From Galeopsis tetrahit (taxonomy: Eukaryota > Streptophyta > Magnoliopsida > Lamiales > Lamiaceae): DNA of 64,000 nt. The notes under the pieces are model-generated. The model was not told where the DNA came from. It searched no databases and saw only the letters and a program-made list of their open reading frames with translations. The position numbers and the translations under genes are program-made. The DNA lies in assembly GCA_963675135.1 (NCBI GenBank), contig OY776130.1, forward strand, positions 20,576,001 to 20,640,000, read 5' to 3'. Below are positions 22,296-34,664 of this stretch, in pieces. Every line of letters begins with the position of its first letter. Position 1 is the first letter of the stretch.

Positions 22296-23335
22296 AAGAA
22301 GCTTTCAGTCGTTTACTTCCCAAAATAAGGACATGTCACTTTCAAGAAACTGTCTTCAAGTTGCAGAACTCAAAGAAGACAAATATAGACATTTTGAGGT
22401 TGTCTCTCCAACGGACATAACCTCAATTTGCTCTATAAATACTGGAGTATGGAGACCATTCAAGGAAGGGAAACTACAAGCATTCAAGCCTTACAAGCCT
22501 TAAGCACTCTCAAAGAATATTTCATTATAAGAGTTTCCATACACTTCCAGTTACCAACTAAGTTGAACTTACTGAAAATCATACAAAGCTTAGAGAGATA
22601 TCCTATCCTTATACAGACCTTAATTGTAAAGGATATCTTACCCTAGTTGGAACCAACCCAACCCTTAAACCTTTCAAGGAAAGTTAGAAGAGTTGTTGTA
22701 GAAGTGTGAACTAGAACTGTCAAGTGTAGAACAGTTTAGTTCAAGAGTTGAGAGAGTACTAAGACTCTGAATTCCTAGGGATCAAGGCACTAAGGAGTAG
22801 TGTGGTTGATCAGTGCACCTTATCACTATAAAACAAACTAATTCCAAGTGAAAGAATTATCCTGTTAAATCAGGGAAAGTGGATGTAGGAGCTTGAGTCT
22901 CTGAACCACCATAAACTTCTTGTGTTATTTACTTACAAGCTATTTCATACAAGTAACACACATATACACTGCACACAAACATACTTTCATAAGACAAACA
23001 TCACAAGTTGTGCAAAACTGTTTTGGACAAGTTCCTTGAAAAATAGTTTAAGTGTTGAGAAAGAATTTCAGAAGTAAAAGGAGTTTAAATATAAAGGGTC
23101 AACCATAATTCCGCACATATAACCTACTTAGATAGTTATACAACTGAACACTTCATAGTGCTCAGTAGTTTGATTATCTTAACAAGGTTATACATGTTCA
23201 TAAGAGTTGTCCATGACAACCCTACTATAAGCCTGATTTGTTTAATTTTAAAAAGATTTGCATACACAAGTGCATCCCCCCCCCCATACACTTGTGTTAT
23301 ACTCCTTCCAGGACCAACAAAGGGAATGTGCATTA
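22296..23335 (+). repeat. Copia-type LTR with R/U5-like part
   Basis: Contains a TATA-like ctctataaatact (about 22432), then gtggatgtaggagcttgag and tctctgaaccaccataaac, typical of copia LTR R regions. It ends near a C-run (23276-23284) followed by atacacttgtg and ggaccaac. No gag-pol follows, so this is a solo LTR or a fragment. Confidence 0.6.
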
Positions 23336-23474
23336 AATGTCCATTTAATGCATTGTACGACTACGCAAGGATCTCTGATATCCTAGTCCAAGTCAACTTC
23401 ATAGATGTGTTGTCATCTTCTCATTGGTCCACATCAACCGAGTTGTTAGACTTGCAGTCTTATCTTCTGTTTGA

Positions 23475-23640
23475 GTCTGCCCTGGGAGGACAGAATCTCT
23501 CATCCTCTAAAGTATGGGATTATCACGTTGGATTTTCCTTTATGAGAAGTTAATCAAACTTCTCTCCATCTTATCCAGTTCATATGTGGATAAATATATA
23601 TTTTAATAAATAATTATTATTATTTATTTACATCTCCCAC
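23475..23640 (-). repeat. LTR segment duplicated at 24187-24350
   Basis: About 165 bp (ggacagaatctctcatcctc, cgttggattttcc, caaacttctctccatcttat) present twice. The second copy belongs to the LTR that starts at 23961, so this one is a remnant of a second LTR of the same family. Confidence 0.55.
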
Positions 23641-23764
23641 TTACATATGAAGTTTGAACCTCAAACTCATTTACTTCACATCTTTCTACCATCACGTAAC
23701 ATTTTTTTCATACAGGAAAATAAATCGTGTGACCCTCGAGAATATGAGTTTTTATGCCCAGTTT

Positions 23765-23886
23765 TTTATCACCTACCGCCCAACTCTGCCACCGTCGACG
23801 TTGATTCTTCACTAGAGCAGCAGACTCGGCGCACCCAGCGAAAAAGAAACCAGCCGGAGTTTTTCGAGCCTCCAATTCGACGCTAA
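23765..23886 (+). pseudogene. Gene 5' fragment, copy 3 of 4 (partial)
   Basis: Lacks the MVKHEF start but carries HLPPNSATVDVDSSLEQ, then RKRNQPEFFEPP and a stop at 23884-23886. The EFFEPP extension is shared with copy 4, so it belongs to the parent gene and not to the LTR. Confidence 0.45.
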
Positions 23887-23960
23887 AGGACGGCTACGCC
23901 ACGCCACAGAGGTCGACTACCGAAAGGACGACTACTCCAACACAATTGCTGTGATACCAA

Positions 23961-24370
23961 TGTTGGAATTAATAAGAGATTAGAACGACCAACCTCGTAA
24001 TGCTGCGGAAAATATCTCAAATCCGATTGAATTTCACATACGTATTGTGATACTCGTAGTCATAACACGATCACGTAAATTCCACGAATCACTTCTTGTA
24101 TCCACAATCTAAATGACCTCTGATTATGATGTGAATATTTGCATAACACAGACAACTATGTTTCTATATTCCGTCTTTTTTAGCGTTTGTGAGAGGACAT
24201 AATCTCTCATCCTCTAAAATATGGAATTATCCCGTTGGATTTTCCTTTTTGAGAAGTTATCAAACTTCTCTCCATCTTATCCACACGGTGGATAAATATA
24301 TATTAAATATATGTGTTTTAATAAATAATAATCATTATTTATTTACAATTTATACAGTTTTCATGCTTCA
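23961..24370 (-). repeat. Copia-type LTR, minus orientation, with primer site
   Basis: The plus strand shows gctgtgatacca at 23948-23959. On the minus strand this is TGGTATCACAGC, a common plant variant of the tRNA-Met primer site. The adjacent tgttggaattaataagag at 23961 is the LTR end. The LTR body is shared with 23475-23640. Confidence 0.6.
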
Positions 24371-24374
24371 TCAA

Positions 24375-25745
24375 TTTGGATTTGCTAAGAGCATCAAGAT
24401 GCTAGTATGAAAATTGTTTTCTTCGGGCACTATAGTCTTACGTCTAAGATGTTCCCAAACTCGGTAATAAGACTCCTTCCCAATCTTCACAAACAACTCA
24501 AATAACCATTCAAGTAATTAATGTCTCCTAACGTGGTTCTGATACGATTAACCCTCTCTCGACGAATTAAAAGTATAATACACGCATTTGTATACCAACA
24601 ACTCACACCATAAATTTAAACATGTTCATGTAACTCTCGTCTACGCTAAACATGCCTCAAAATACGGATTAATAGAAACTAATATACAAAGCACCAACAA
24701 AACCCAATAAAAGAAGCAATAATCCAAATATCAACAATATTCAAACCATCAATAATTCCAACACTCAATATTTACATGATTTTGAAATAAACAGGAAATT
24801 TACCAAACAAAGCTTAAATAAAATAAAAATATCACTTTGAGAGTCTTGAAGTTCTTCCATTCTTACATGAAAATGAAATGCTGAAGTGATTCTAAACTAA
24901 GAAAGCATTAAAAAAAACTATCTAATGGTGTATAAAGGAGATAAACTCCTCAAAACCTCAATTAAGTGCTTCTCCCTTTTATCACATTTTGTATGAAAAT
25001 TAGCTAGGGTTTGAGTGTGTAAAAATGAAGTCCAGCCTCGCAATAATCTGATTTGGGGAGCTATTTATAGCTTGGAAGAATGCTTGAGACGAAATTTGCA
25101 TTTAAGCCCTAAAAATCCTTTAAAATTCTCAAATTTTCGCGCAATAATAGGTTGACTCGGTCAACCGGGTGAGTTGAATCGGTCAACCGAGCGAGATGGC
25201 AGTCTAGAAAATGTTCTAAAATCAGGGTTGAATTGACTGCCCAAGTGGATTCTGATTCAACTCACATTTTCTCGTTTTGATCATATATTGAGCTTCTGAC
25301 CTCCGATGGAATTGATTCTTATTTTCATTCCACTCATTTTTTCGAGATGCATCCAATGGTGAAATTACATTCTTGACTTTATGAATTCTCAGGCATGTAT
25401 TTTGCTTTTAAATAAGTTCAATATACCTACAAAATTAGTGAAACACTCCCCTTTTCATTTTCAAGTGTAATAAGTCAATTTAGTGTGAATAATGCAATAA
25501 AATCCTCAAAATTATGCAAACTAAATACATGAATTTTAAACAATTTTCACATTAATCATTACACTTACTTTATATTTTTTCCATGAAAATAAGGGTATAT
25601 TAATGTTTTATTGTGTTTAGACATCCTAGAAACCCGCGAAATAATTAGACCCGTTAATTTTAGTTGACCCGAATGAGAAGACCCGCATTAGCTTAGAGTT
25701 TTGACTTTTGGTTAAATGTTTTGAGATTTTGGGCTTTTTCCTAAA
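24375..25745 (-). repeat. Dispersed repeat, copy B (longest)
   Basis: Reverse complement of copy A over about 1.15 kb, extended by about 180 bp also found in copy C. It includes the gttgactcggtcaaccg cluster (25150-25195). Noncoding. Confidence 0.65.
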
Positions 25746-25779
25746 TTAATTGTGATGCATACTTGAAATATTTAAAAGG

Positions 25780-26410
25780 AACACGATTAAAGGTTTGCTT
25801 GATGATTGTGGAAACTGGATTACTTCTATGGAAGGAATCGAAAAGGTGCTTACCAATTTCTTTGGACAACTCTTCACTACTTCCATCCCTATGGCTATTG
25901 ACATTCTTACCATCACATATCACACGTGTAAATTGATTACGAAGGAAATGAAGGACTTTTTGGACGGAGAATTCTCCCGACAAGAGATCAAAGAGGCGGT
26001 TTTTTGTATGCACCCTAGCAAGGCTCTAGTGCTTGATGGATTTAATGCAAGGTTCTTTCAAGAGACGTAGGAGATTATTGGTGATTCGGTTTTAGATGTA
26101 GCGCATAAAATATTAAACGAACATGGAGATTTGCATGATTGGAACGGTACCCTGATCACACTGATTCCAAAAATTAAATCGTCCACTAGCGCGACACACT
26201 TCCGCCCGATTAGTTTGAGCAACGTTTGCTATATAATTATAGCCAAAACCATTGTTAATCGCCTGATCAGAGTTCTTCCTGAGGTGATTGATTAAAATCA
26301 GAGTGCGTTCATTAAAGGGAGACAATTTTTTGACAATGTCCTGATTAGCTATGAATGTATGCATTGGCTTAGAAATAACAAGATTAACACCGGTTATGCA
26401 GCACTAAAAT
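25780..26410 (+). pseudogene. LINE reverse transcriptase fragment
   Basis: Plus-strand frames give FSRQEIKEAVFCMHPSKAL (the region before the RT palm in plant L1 elements), then after a stop WNGTLITLIPKIKS, HFRPISLSNVCY, AKTIVNRLIRVLPEVI and, after another stop, NQSAFIKGRQFFDNVLI. This is a non-LTR retrotransposon of the L1 type with several stops. It is cut at about 26410, where an LTR-like sequence begins. The second half is duplicated at 20825-21030. Confidence 0.75.
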
Positions 26411-27045
26411 TGGGGAGATCAATGAAAGAGGCTTTTGGATATCATGTTAAGAAACTAAGTAAATTTAAATTGTGTTTTCATTGATAATTGGAATGTGTGA
26501 ATTCATGGCTTATATACAAGTTAGTAGAAGGATCTAGAAACGGTTACATGGATGTTTCTAAACTATACAAGCTTGATTAACAAGTTAGCTAAGCATATGA
26601 GAGTTTGCATGATATGCGGGTGTATGTAACAATTTGGTGTGTGTGATGAATACTTGAAATATTTCATGCACTAATAATTTGTAAAATTATAAAAAAATAT
26701 TTTATACATTTTTAAGACGTAGTTGTTACCTACTGTCACACACTCTCCCAAAAAAAATTATTGCTCAGTCAATAAATGCATCTCTCTCGGAACCATAAAT
26801 GCATTTTACCTTTTCGAAAGCGTTGTCCAGAAAACAGTCACAGGTTTGCTTACACCTATCCCCTTTTTCTTCTTCCCTAAATCACACTCACACTCAAATT
26901 TTATGATTATGCTCTAAAGTAAAATGGTGAAACACGAATTTAGAAACGCTCCGCCGGGTTTTGATAACCTAGCTACCGCCCAACTCTGCCACCGCCGCCG
27001 GCGTTGATTCTTCACTAGAGCAGGGGACTCGGCGGAAAAGAATCC
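26205..27045. repeat. Duplicated module, copy 2
   Basis: Same content and order as 20816-21660: LINE fragment, minus-oriented LTR-like part (26430-26720), and gene 5' end. Divergence is a few percent by eye. Confidence 0.7.
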
Positions 27046-27095
27046 AGCGGGAGTTTTTCGAGCCACCAAAACCTGGATCCACGTCTCTGTTTTTG
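26924..27095 (+). pseudogene. Gene 5' fragment, copy 4 of 4, with possible splice donor
   Basis: Starts MVKHEFRNAPPGFDNL. A four-base insertion relative to copies 1 and 2 then shifts the frame and a stop follows. Past the shift the original frame continues through RKRIQREFFEPPKPG to tttttgtaagc at about 27090, which looks like an exon end. This may be the site nearest to the parent exon; no downstream exon was recognised. Confidence 0.4.
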
Positions 27096-27097
27096 TA

Positions 27098-27930
27098 AGC
27101 TTATGATATACTTGTAATTGTAATTGTGTGTGATTGAATTGAAATTAAAGCTCTATAATTATAATTATGATTTAAGGTGCATGCAATAGTTTTGTAAATA
27201 TTTGCTTGTTCTTTCTTGGAGGATTAAATTACTATATACCGTACGTTACCTCAAAACATTAATAGATTACTGTAAATTAAAATTAAATTTGCATATTTGA
27301 TTGGAGGAATTGATGTTGGATTTTCAATTGAAACCTAAAAGAAAGTCTGTTGTACGTATGTAGTACGTAATTAAAGAACAAGTCTGCTGATTGGCATATT
27401 TGATTTGAGGAATTGATGCTGGATTTGGATGATAATTGGATTTTAATTGGATTTTAAACCATATTTCATACTAGAACGGTGTTATCTATCTCCCATTTGG
27501 TTTGCTCATTATATAGGAATAATATTTTTGTCCCTTGTATATATATATTTTTCAAATTTCTTCTATATTTTTATTTCTGCACGTACCCTTTGGTTCGATG
27601 AATGTGTTTGGAAATCAAGACGGTTTTTAACAGGCCACTTAACTGACTTAAGCTAATCCATCTATGAAATTTTAATAAGATTGATTTGGGCAAAACCTTC
27701 TCACAAATTAGTACTACTACAAATTACTCAATTCATTCCTTTCAATATGTAAAAGCGTTATGTGCCTATTTCATATTTTTTTATTAGTAGGATTTACAGA
27801 TTTTCATTAATTAATGAAACTAGATCTTCAGACACTTCCACTTAAAGTTTAATCCTCAATTTAGGTTTGAAATTAATTTCAAACACAGGTATAAATGTAA
27901 AATACTCTATTAATAACATGCAACTAAATA
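27098..27930. other. Unassigned AT-rich stretch
   Basis: If 26924-27095 was an exon, this would be its intron. No conserved ORF, MITE or RNA gene recognised. Confidence 0.4.
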
Positions 27931-28378
27931 AAGTCGATCATATATACAACTAAACATAATTTTAATTTGTCATCTTGATCTGCATATCTAAGAAATTGGT
28001 GTGCATGCCTCAACTTAAAATTTATCTCCTTACTAGTGAAGGTGTCATTTTTAACGTTAAAAAATATAGCTTCATTAAATGCTACGATAAACGATGTATC
28101 ACTATCGCAGAAACCAACAAGCTTTGGATAAGTGAAGGTCTTCTCAACAACTCTTATGTTCACATTCATCTTCATCCACTCATAATTATATTTGAAATTG
28201 GTTAGACGCTATACTTGTACGTTTCCATCTGGCGTCTTGGTACTCTACGAGCCTCGTCTTTTGGGCATCGACATGAGTTTTTGGTAAATAGAATTTGTTA
28301 AAACGTTGTTGGGTTATATCGAATGTCAATACGTTGTTTGAATATGTGCTCTGATAGAAAAGTCCACCTACGGTCAAT
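27930..28378 (-). pseudogene. F-box-associated domain fragment
   Basis: Two overlapping minus-strand frames. The first (MTVGGLFYQSTYSNNVLTFD, then YLPKTHVDAQKTRLVEY) resembles the start of an F-box-associated domain, where a 'G.LYW..VL.FD' motif is usual. The second (EWMKMNVNIRVVEKTFTYP, then VGFCDSDTSFIVAF) resembles its continuation. A frame change separates them at about 28190, and no F-box or start lies upstream. F-box genes of this type recruit substrates to SCF ubiquitin ligases. This is a weak call based on spacing of hydrophobic motifs. Confidence 0.35.
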
Positions 28379-28473
28379 GACGGATCTACATTGGGTCCAG
28401 AAGGGACAATGGCCCCCTGTAATTTTGGAAATTTACTAGGGGTATTTTGGTAATTTCACACATATAATTAATA

Positions 28474-28785
28474 CTCCGTCTCTTAATTTTTTCCACACTT
28501 TTCTTATTGAAACGTTTCAGAATTACTTGAAAATTCTTAATATGAAAATAATCCACGAAATTAATACTCTTACAACAACATCATAATTTCAAATTTATCA
28601 CTCATTTTGTGCCCACATTTTACCTACATTTCACTAAGTTCATTGTACACCTCATTAAAATCTCCTTTATACATCACCAAATCACCCAAAAATTCTTCTT
28701 TTATTTGATCTCACATCCCACTAAATTCATTTATCTTAAAAAGTAAGTCGGTCAAGATGTGCAAGTCATCACAAGATGGAGAGAG
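28474..28785. mobile_element. Stowaway-like MITE, 312 bp
   Basis: Begins ctccgtctcttaatt and ends acaagatggagagag, flanked by TA on both sides (28472-28473, 28786-28787). Same family as the MITE at 37464-37765: both contain a segment tttgtgcccacattttac or its close variant and tcaccaaatcaccc. Confidence 0.7.
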
Positions 28786-28914
28786 TATGAACTTCTACCA
28801 AAACATTATGAAAGTCAACTTGTTCGATCAATTTAATTTAATGGAATGTATTGACAATTTCATTTAGATGGTCCACCTCTTCTATAATACAAAAGTGGTT
28901 TTTTCTTCCTATCT

Positions 28915-31900
28915 TCAACACTTTTTGCTTCCACATCCAACTTTCTTCATTAAGTAGAAATCATAAATTGGTTTAACAACATCATTCTTCAACTCATTAA
29001 CTTCATTAAGAACAATTTCAGCACAAATTTGACCTCGAATCTTGTTTCTAACATTAACCTGGAAAAAAATTATAAGAAAAACTATAGTAAAAATGTAACA
29101 AAAACAAAATAATGAACTTAAAAAAAGTTACCTGTGACAAATCTGGAACATCATAAACAGTACCATCAGAATGGCGTATGTGATGCATTAAAAATACACC
29201 ACAATCTTTGTTTTGTTCATCAGATCCACCTTTTGTTACCCATTTAAAAGGAACATTTTCAATTTGATAAGCACTAACAACACTTGCTTTATCATAACCC
29301 ATTTGTTTCAAGAAAATTGACATCACCCTACTCTACAATCAGCAAAAATAAATATATTAAACAAGTACTGCATAAATAACATATATTATAATATTTAAAT
29401 AATGGAAAATAGCAATTTAATACATACCAATACCCTGCAAGCTTTTTGATAATCACTTGACTTCCCATGATTTAGATTATCCAAATAATGGACCTTCCCA
29501 TCAACAAAGTTGAAAGCCACGGCAGCAAAGTGATCAAAAATACAAAATGGTACAAAAATCTGCAAAAACATTAAAAAATATAACATATTAAAAATAATCC
29601 AAAAATAATAAAATGTAAACAAAAAATAAATAAAACATGTACCATGTTAACAGTGTTGACAACATGAACATTATCTCCAAGAAACTGTTTCCATGAATGT
29701 ATAATACCATCAACATTCTCTTCAACATGGCCTGACTTTTGAATAATGGCTTTCAACAAAGGCTATATCAATAAACACATACATATATTACTGAATTTTA
29801 TAATCAGAAAACTTTAAAAAAAAGTATGATAAAAACAACTAAACAGTAACATACATTATCAAAAGAAGAATTAAATAAACGTACACTGTGTTCAAGATTA
29901 AAACAAACTCTAGTCTTTCCAAGTGATGTCTCAGAATTCACCATAAGACAAAAAGCAGTAACAATTGGTTGAACAACCTCGGTGTCAACATTGAGAGAAA
30001 ACATATCCTCAATTGAAACCCAATTAAAATCACCAGATTTAAACAAACTTTCACTACATAAAAAGAAAACAAATAAATAAACATCATTACACAAAATCAT
30101 TACATATAAAAAATTGAATAAAAGAAAAAACTTACTTCTTCTTCTCCTCATTTGAAAAGACATAGTCAATAACCTCCTTATGACTGAGTGTAAAATCAGA
30201 GAAAACTATCATGTTCTTCTTATACATATCCAAAATCAACAGTAATGTCAAATAAATTAATGCTATCAACATTTTTCAAACTGGCATTCCCATTTCCATC
30301 AGAACACTCATCAAATTTAAATTCATCACCAACAAGGCCAGATACCTCCCTCTCAATCACTTTAATATCACCCAACTCATCACTATCAGATGATAATAAT
30401 TTAAAACTCGGCATCTCAACAACAAGCTTCTTTGACTTTTCAAAATTTTAAAAAAAAATTATCCAAACACTCGCAGACCTTCGGATCAGAAAAGAATTTA
30501 AGGGAATCGCCGAGTTCTTGATCAATAGGAGTAGATTCACTAGACTAAGAAGCAGTAACAGATGAATTTTTCAACAATTCAAGCTTATCAGACACAGTCA
30601 AAATGTCCTTTTTCATAGAGTTAACCAAATCTTCAACATGCTACAACAAAAAAAATAAAAAATAAGAATTATTAAATTCAAAAATACTAAAAGTAATATA
30701 ACCAATAAATTTTATTTAAAAATACCATAAGAGTTTCAATTTTGTCATCAACATTTTTTATAATTCCCAAATTGGCAACACAACCACCTGATTCAAAAAA
30801 TACACAACAGATAAAAAAATTAAACAAACATTACAAAAACATTATTAATTACACAATAACACATAATAATATCATAAAAACCTTTAGAAATTGGGAACTT
30901 ATCCATAACAACAATACCATCACCAAAAACACCAGCCTCAACTTCTTGAACACATTGAACAAAAACCAACTCATCAGACCAATGTCTAATTAACGGAAGG
31001 GTACGAGGAATAACTTCAACCCTCCACATAACCCTATGGAAATACAATATCTGAAGAATAATTAAACACCCACTGCAATTAGAAGAAGAGTTCTTCTTAT
31101 AGTTGGAAACAGCTTAACACAAATTGTCCAAAATATATTGACACCAACCAAACTTTGGAATATCATCTATAACTTCAATGGACTTAAGAACCGATGTGCA
31201 AATTAAGTGGTTGGAAGTTGGCCTAAGACAGAAATAGCATACAAAACAAACAGTCTCTTAAAGTCATCACCGCCATTCTTAAACTGATCCTCCTCCAACA
31301 ATTCACCCAACTTAGAAACAGGCATTGATGATCTAACATTAAATTTTCACCAAAATCATCCACAATGGTACTTTTACTTTTCCCATAACACAACATTGAT
31401 TTCTCTTCATTTGTAGGCAACATGAAAACATCATGCACATCATCCGTTGTAACAAAAAACCTGCAATCATTACCAACATTCAAGACTCGACTACTGCTAT
31501 TAAAATTCTCAATTAACCACTGAATCATCAAATAACTATGGCATTTGGACATCCTAAGATAAAGGAGACCCCCAAAACCAATGCTCCTAATATCTTCACA
31601 CTGTTTTTCATTTAACTTTCCAATTAAATGAAAAAGAGCTTTTGGTCTGCAATGCATAATGAAGTTCCTACAAGAAAAAAATAATATTATAAATAAAAAT
31701 CAAGTATATAAACAACTATCTACTAAAAAAGATACAAACATCAAAATTTTAATCACCTCCAATCAGCATGACAAGAATCACTATCAGTGTTAAAATTAGA
31801 ATCGATTTCATCATCAGATTCATTGGAATTATCACTACAATAAACAGAAACAATAAAAGATTAGAGTACAAGATTAATAAAATCATAGTATAAACATAAT

Positions 31901-32117
31901 TGAATTAAAGTATGAAAATAATTGTAACAGAGTACGAACATATACACATCAGAGTACCAAAAACAATAACATCACAATACAAAACAAAACAAAGAACAAT
32001 GAAACTTTAAACACTACGATCAAACATAAAATTACCTCAAAGAACGTTTAACATGACTTAATTTCTTCTTTTTCCCACTGCGATCTAATATCGTAGAACT
32101 ATCTCGTTTTTTCATTT
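28915..32117 (-). pseudogene. Ulp1-type (C48) cysteine protease gene, decayed, multi-exon
   Basis: Minus strand. The start is near 32117 (MKKRDSSTIL, basic). Further exons follow at about 31834-31757 (acidic SDNSNESDDEID), 31670-31080 (IRSIGFGGLLYLRMSKCHSY, DVHDVFMLP), about 31047-30880 (YFHRVMWRVEVIPRTLPLIR), 30640-30220, about 30165-29880, 29760-29642, 29560-29425, 29326-29132 and 29058-28915. The C-terminal exons hold a complete C48 triad: His in FDHFAAVAFNF, Asp in VHYLDNLNHG, Cys in NKDCGVFLMHH. Such proteases cleave SUMO or similar modifiers, and in plants this family is spread largely with transposons. The gene looks dead: frame changes near 31340 and 31220, and in-frame stops near 31112 (TAA) and about 30547 (TAG). 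Exon ends not listed exactly are approximate. Confidence 0.65.
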
Positions 32118-32289
32118 TATCTGAAACAACAATGCAAAACATAAGATTAATAACAATCGAATAAAGGATATTTATAACACTATAATAAACCGCCTCAAAA
32201 ACCACCAAAACTGCAATATAAAAACCGAAATCACCAAATAACTGAAATAAAAAACCGCAATCATAAATAATTACACATAAAGTATTTGC
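32118..32289. other. Region upstream of the protease pseudogene
   Basis: AT-rich; no promoter motif stands out. Confidence 0.3.
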
Positions 32290-33020
32290 ACAAAAGTTTT
32301 TGCGTTTTAAGTTATATTGACTTACACTTTTTGATAATATTATATTGCACCTTTTAGTTATATGATGTTGCACTTTTCAATTGTAGTATCTTACACTTTA
32401 CAATAATATTTTCATTTATAGTGACTTACATTTTTTAAGTAATATTGTGTTGCACTTTTTAGTTATTTTTCATTAAAAATTGTGATACTAACTTGCACTT
32501 TTTAATAATATTGTGTTCCACTTTTCAGTAAATATTGCGTTGCACTTTTCAATTATAATAACTTATACTTTTCATTAATATTGTGTTGCACTTTTCAATT
32601 ATACCGACTTACACTTTTCATTAAAAATTGTGATACTGACTTGCACTTTTAACAATATTGTATTGCACTTTTAATTTATACTTCCTCTGTCCGCCTATAA
32701 GTTTCTCATTTTACCATTTTGGTCTGTCCGCCTATAAGCTTCACATACCTTTTTTGGTAAGTACTTTTTCTTACACTTCACTTTATATCTTACTTTTTTC
32801 TCTCTATCTCTCTCCTATCTCTCAATCACATCACTTGTACTATATCTATTATTTAATCATTTTTCTTAATCTCTGTACCAAAAAGTAATGTGAAACTTAT
32901 AGACGGACGGAGGGAGTAATAATTTACATTTTTCATTAATATTGTGGTGCACTTTTAATTATACTAACTTGTACTTTTTAATAAATATTATATTGCACTT
33001 TTTAATTATATTGACTTATA
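32290..33020. repeat. Degenerate tandem array of a 35-50 bp unit (MITE-derived)
   Basis: Units alternate ttgcacttttcaatta with gacttacacttttt, joined by variants of ataatattgtg. About ten ttgcac-type units can be counted in 32330-33005, and the array resumes at 34131. The same two phrases form the arms of the palindromes at 34665-34915 and 54285-54450. The array is broken by a Stowaway (32681-32916) and by a long-inverted-repeat element (33021-34130). Confidence 0.75.
32681..32916. mobile_element. Stowaway MITE, 236 bp
   Basis: The terminal inverted repeat cttcctctgtccgcctataa pairs with ttatagacggacggagggag. TA flanks both ends (32679-32680, 32917-32918). Inserted into the tandem array. Confidence 0.88.
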
Positions 33021-34130
33021 TTGAGAAAATTTCATTTTACGTCCTGTAAATTAAGCCTAATCTAGTTTATATCCTTTAAGTTTTTACTTTTTCAATTTAC
33101 GTCCTAGGGTGTCCAATTTATGTCCTTTTAAGTCCAATTTATATCCTTTTCGCCGGAAAATTGGAATTCCGGTCAAATAGTCCAATTTACGTCCTTTAAG
33201 TTTGAAAATTAGAAATTAATAATTAAAAAATTCTGAAAAAAATTAAAAATATCATTAAAAACAAAATATATCATTAAAATTTATAAATTGTGTAAAATAA
33301 AAATAAAAATTCTAAAATTCTAAAAAAATTAAAAAATCTAAAATTTGAAAAAATTGTAAATTAAAAATAAAAAATTTCTAAAAATCTCAGAAAAACATAA
33401 AATTCTAAATATAAAAAATCTATAAATTAAAATTTTAAAAATGTTTAAAAAAAAAAAAAAAAATTATACCATTCTAAAAACCTCATTAAAATGAATTTGA
33501 CACGGTTCTACAATCAATCAAGGCGTGGAATACAAAAAAAAATTAGGAGTTCGAGAAAAACTTTAATGGCGGATGAGTCATAATCAAGTCTAATTTTTTA
33601 ATAATTTTTATTATTCTTATTGGGTTTTTAGAATTTTTAATATTTAATCTACACATTTTTTAAAAATTAAAGAGATTTTTAGAATTTTTAATGAGATTTT
33701 TTAATTTCTTAATTTTAAGTTAAACATTTATATTTTTTGAATTGTAAATTTTTTTATTTTTATTTAACACATTTTATAAATTTTAATGAGATTTTTAAAA
33801 AATTAAATAATATTTTAAATTTTATTTTACACATTTTATAGTTTTTAATTTTAATGATATTTTCGGATTTTTAATACTATATTTTAAAATTTCGAATGAT
33901 ATTTTTAGAAAATTTATTTATTAAATTTTAATTTTCAAACTTAAAGGACGTAAAATTGGACTATTTTTCCGGAATCCCAATTTATTCCTCAAATTCCGGT
34001 GAGTTTGAAAATTTTCCGGCAAAAAGGACGTAAATTGGACCAAAAAGGACGTTAATCGAAAAAGTGAAAACTTAAAGGATATTAATTGGATTAGACCTAA
34101 GTTACAGGACGTAAAATGAATTTTTCTCAA
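33021..34130. mobile_element. Long-terminal-inverted-repeat element, 1.1 kb, noncoding
   Basis: The left end (ttgagaaaatttcatttta, cgtcctgtaa, tccaatttacgtcctttaag) is mirrored at the right end (cttaaaggacgtaaaattgg, ttacaggacgtaaaatgaa, tttttctcaa) over about 200 bp. The middle is extremely AT-rich with no ORF. Long arms suggest a Mutator-type (MULE) MITE, but I found no clear 9-bp target duplication. Confidence 0.7.
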
Positions 34131-34290
34131 TTTTTCATTAAAAATTATGTTGCACTTTTCAATTATATTGACTTACACATTTTAAAAAAAAATTATCAAA
34201 AAAATAAAATAAAATTAAAAGTCAACTGGTCAACTCGAATGTACACGGTACACTCAAATGTATTTGAGACCAACACAATATTAAAAAGTA
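34131..34290. repeat. Continuation and edge of the tandem array
   Basis: One more ttgcacttttcaattatatt/gacttacac unit, then tcaactcgaatgtacacggt and caaatgtatttgagaccaac. The latter recalls the ends of the palindromic MITE family (actcgagtg...agaccaac). Confidence 0.55.
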
Positions 34291-34570
34291 CTCCCTCCGT
34301 CTCATCTTTATTTTCACATGTGAAATGACACGTGGAATAATAAAAGTGAATTTAGTGGGGATTTTGAGGGGTAATTTTGTAAACTTTTATATGTAAAGTA
34401 AAGAAATGAGACTTTTGTGTATTTGTGAAAAAAAAGTAATGACATTTGTGTAAATTTGAGAATATTGTAAGAGTGGAGTATATAAATGATTTTCTATTTT
34501 AAAGGTGTGAAAGTAATTGTGGAACGTCTTAAAAAGGAAAGTGTGAAAATAATTGCGGGGATGGAGGGAG
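34291..34570. mobile_element. Stowaway MITE, 280 bp
   Basis: Starts ctccctccgtctcatcttta and ends gcggggatggagggag, with TA on both sides (34289-34290, 34571-34572). Confidence 0.85.
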
Positions 34571-34664
34571 TAAACACCTACGAAGATTGCCATAATTTAA
34601 ATATTGTGATAAAATATGCAATACTTAAATATATCTGCAAAGATAAAGGGTGAATGTATTATAT

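Noticed and set aside
21539..22503. 111- and 118-codon frames as complete proteins
   Set aside because: Both are a gene 5' fragment running into LTR sequence. The C-terminal part is encoded by LTR DNA that contains the LTR's own TATA box.
34136..34330. Plus-strand frame at 34116-34328 and minus-strand frame at 33921-34130
   Set aside because: Both fall in the arms of noncoding inverted-repeat elements.
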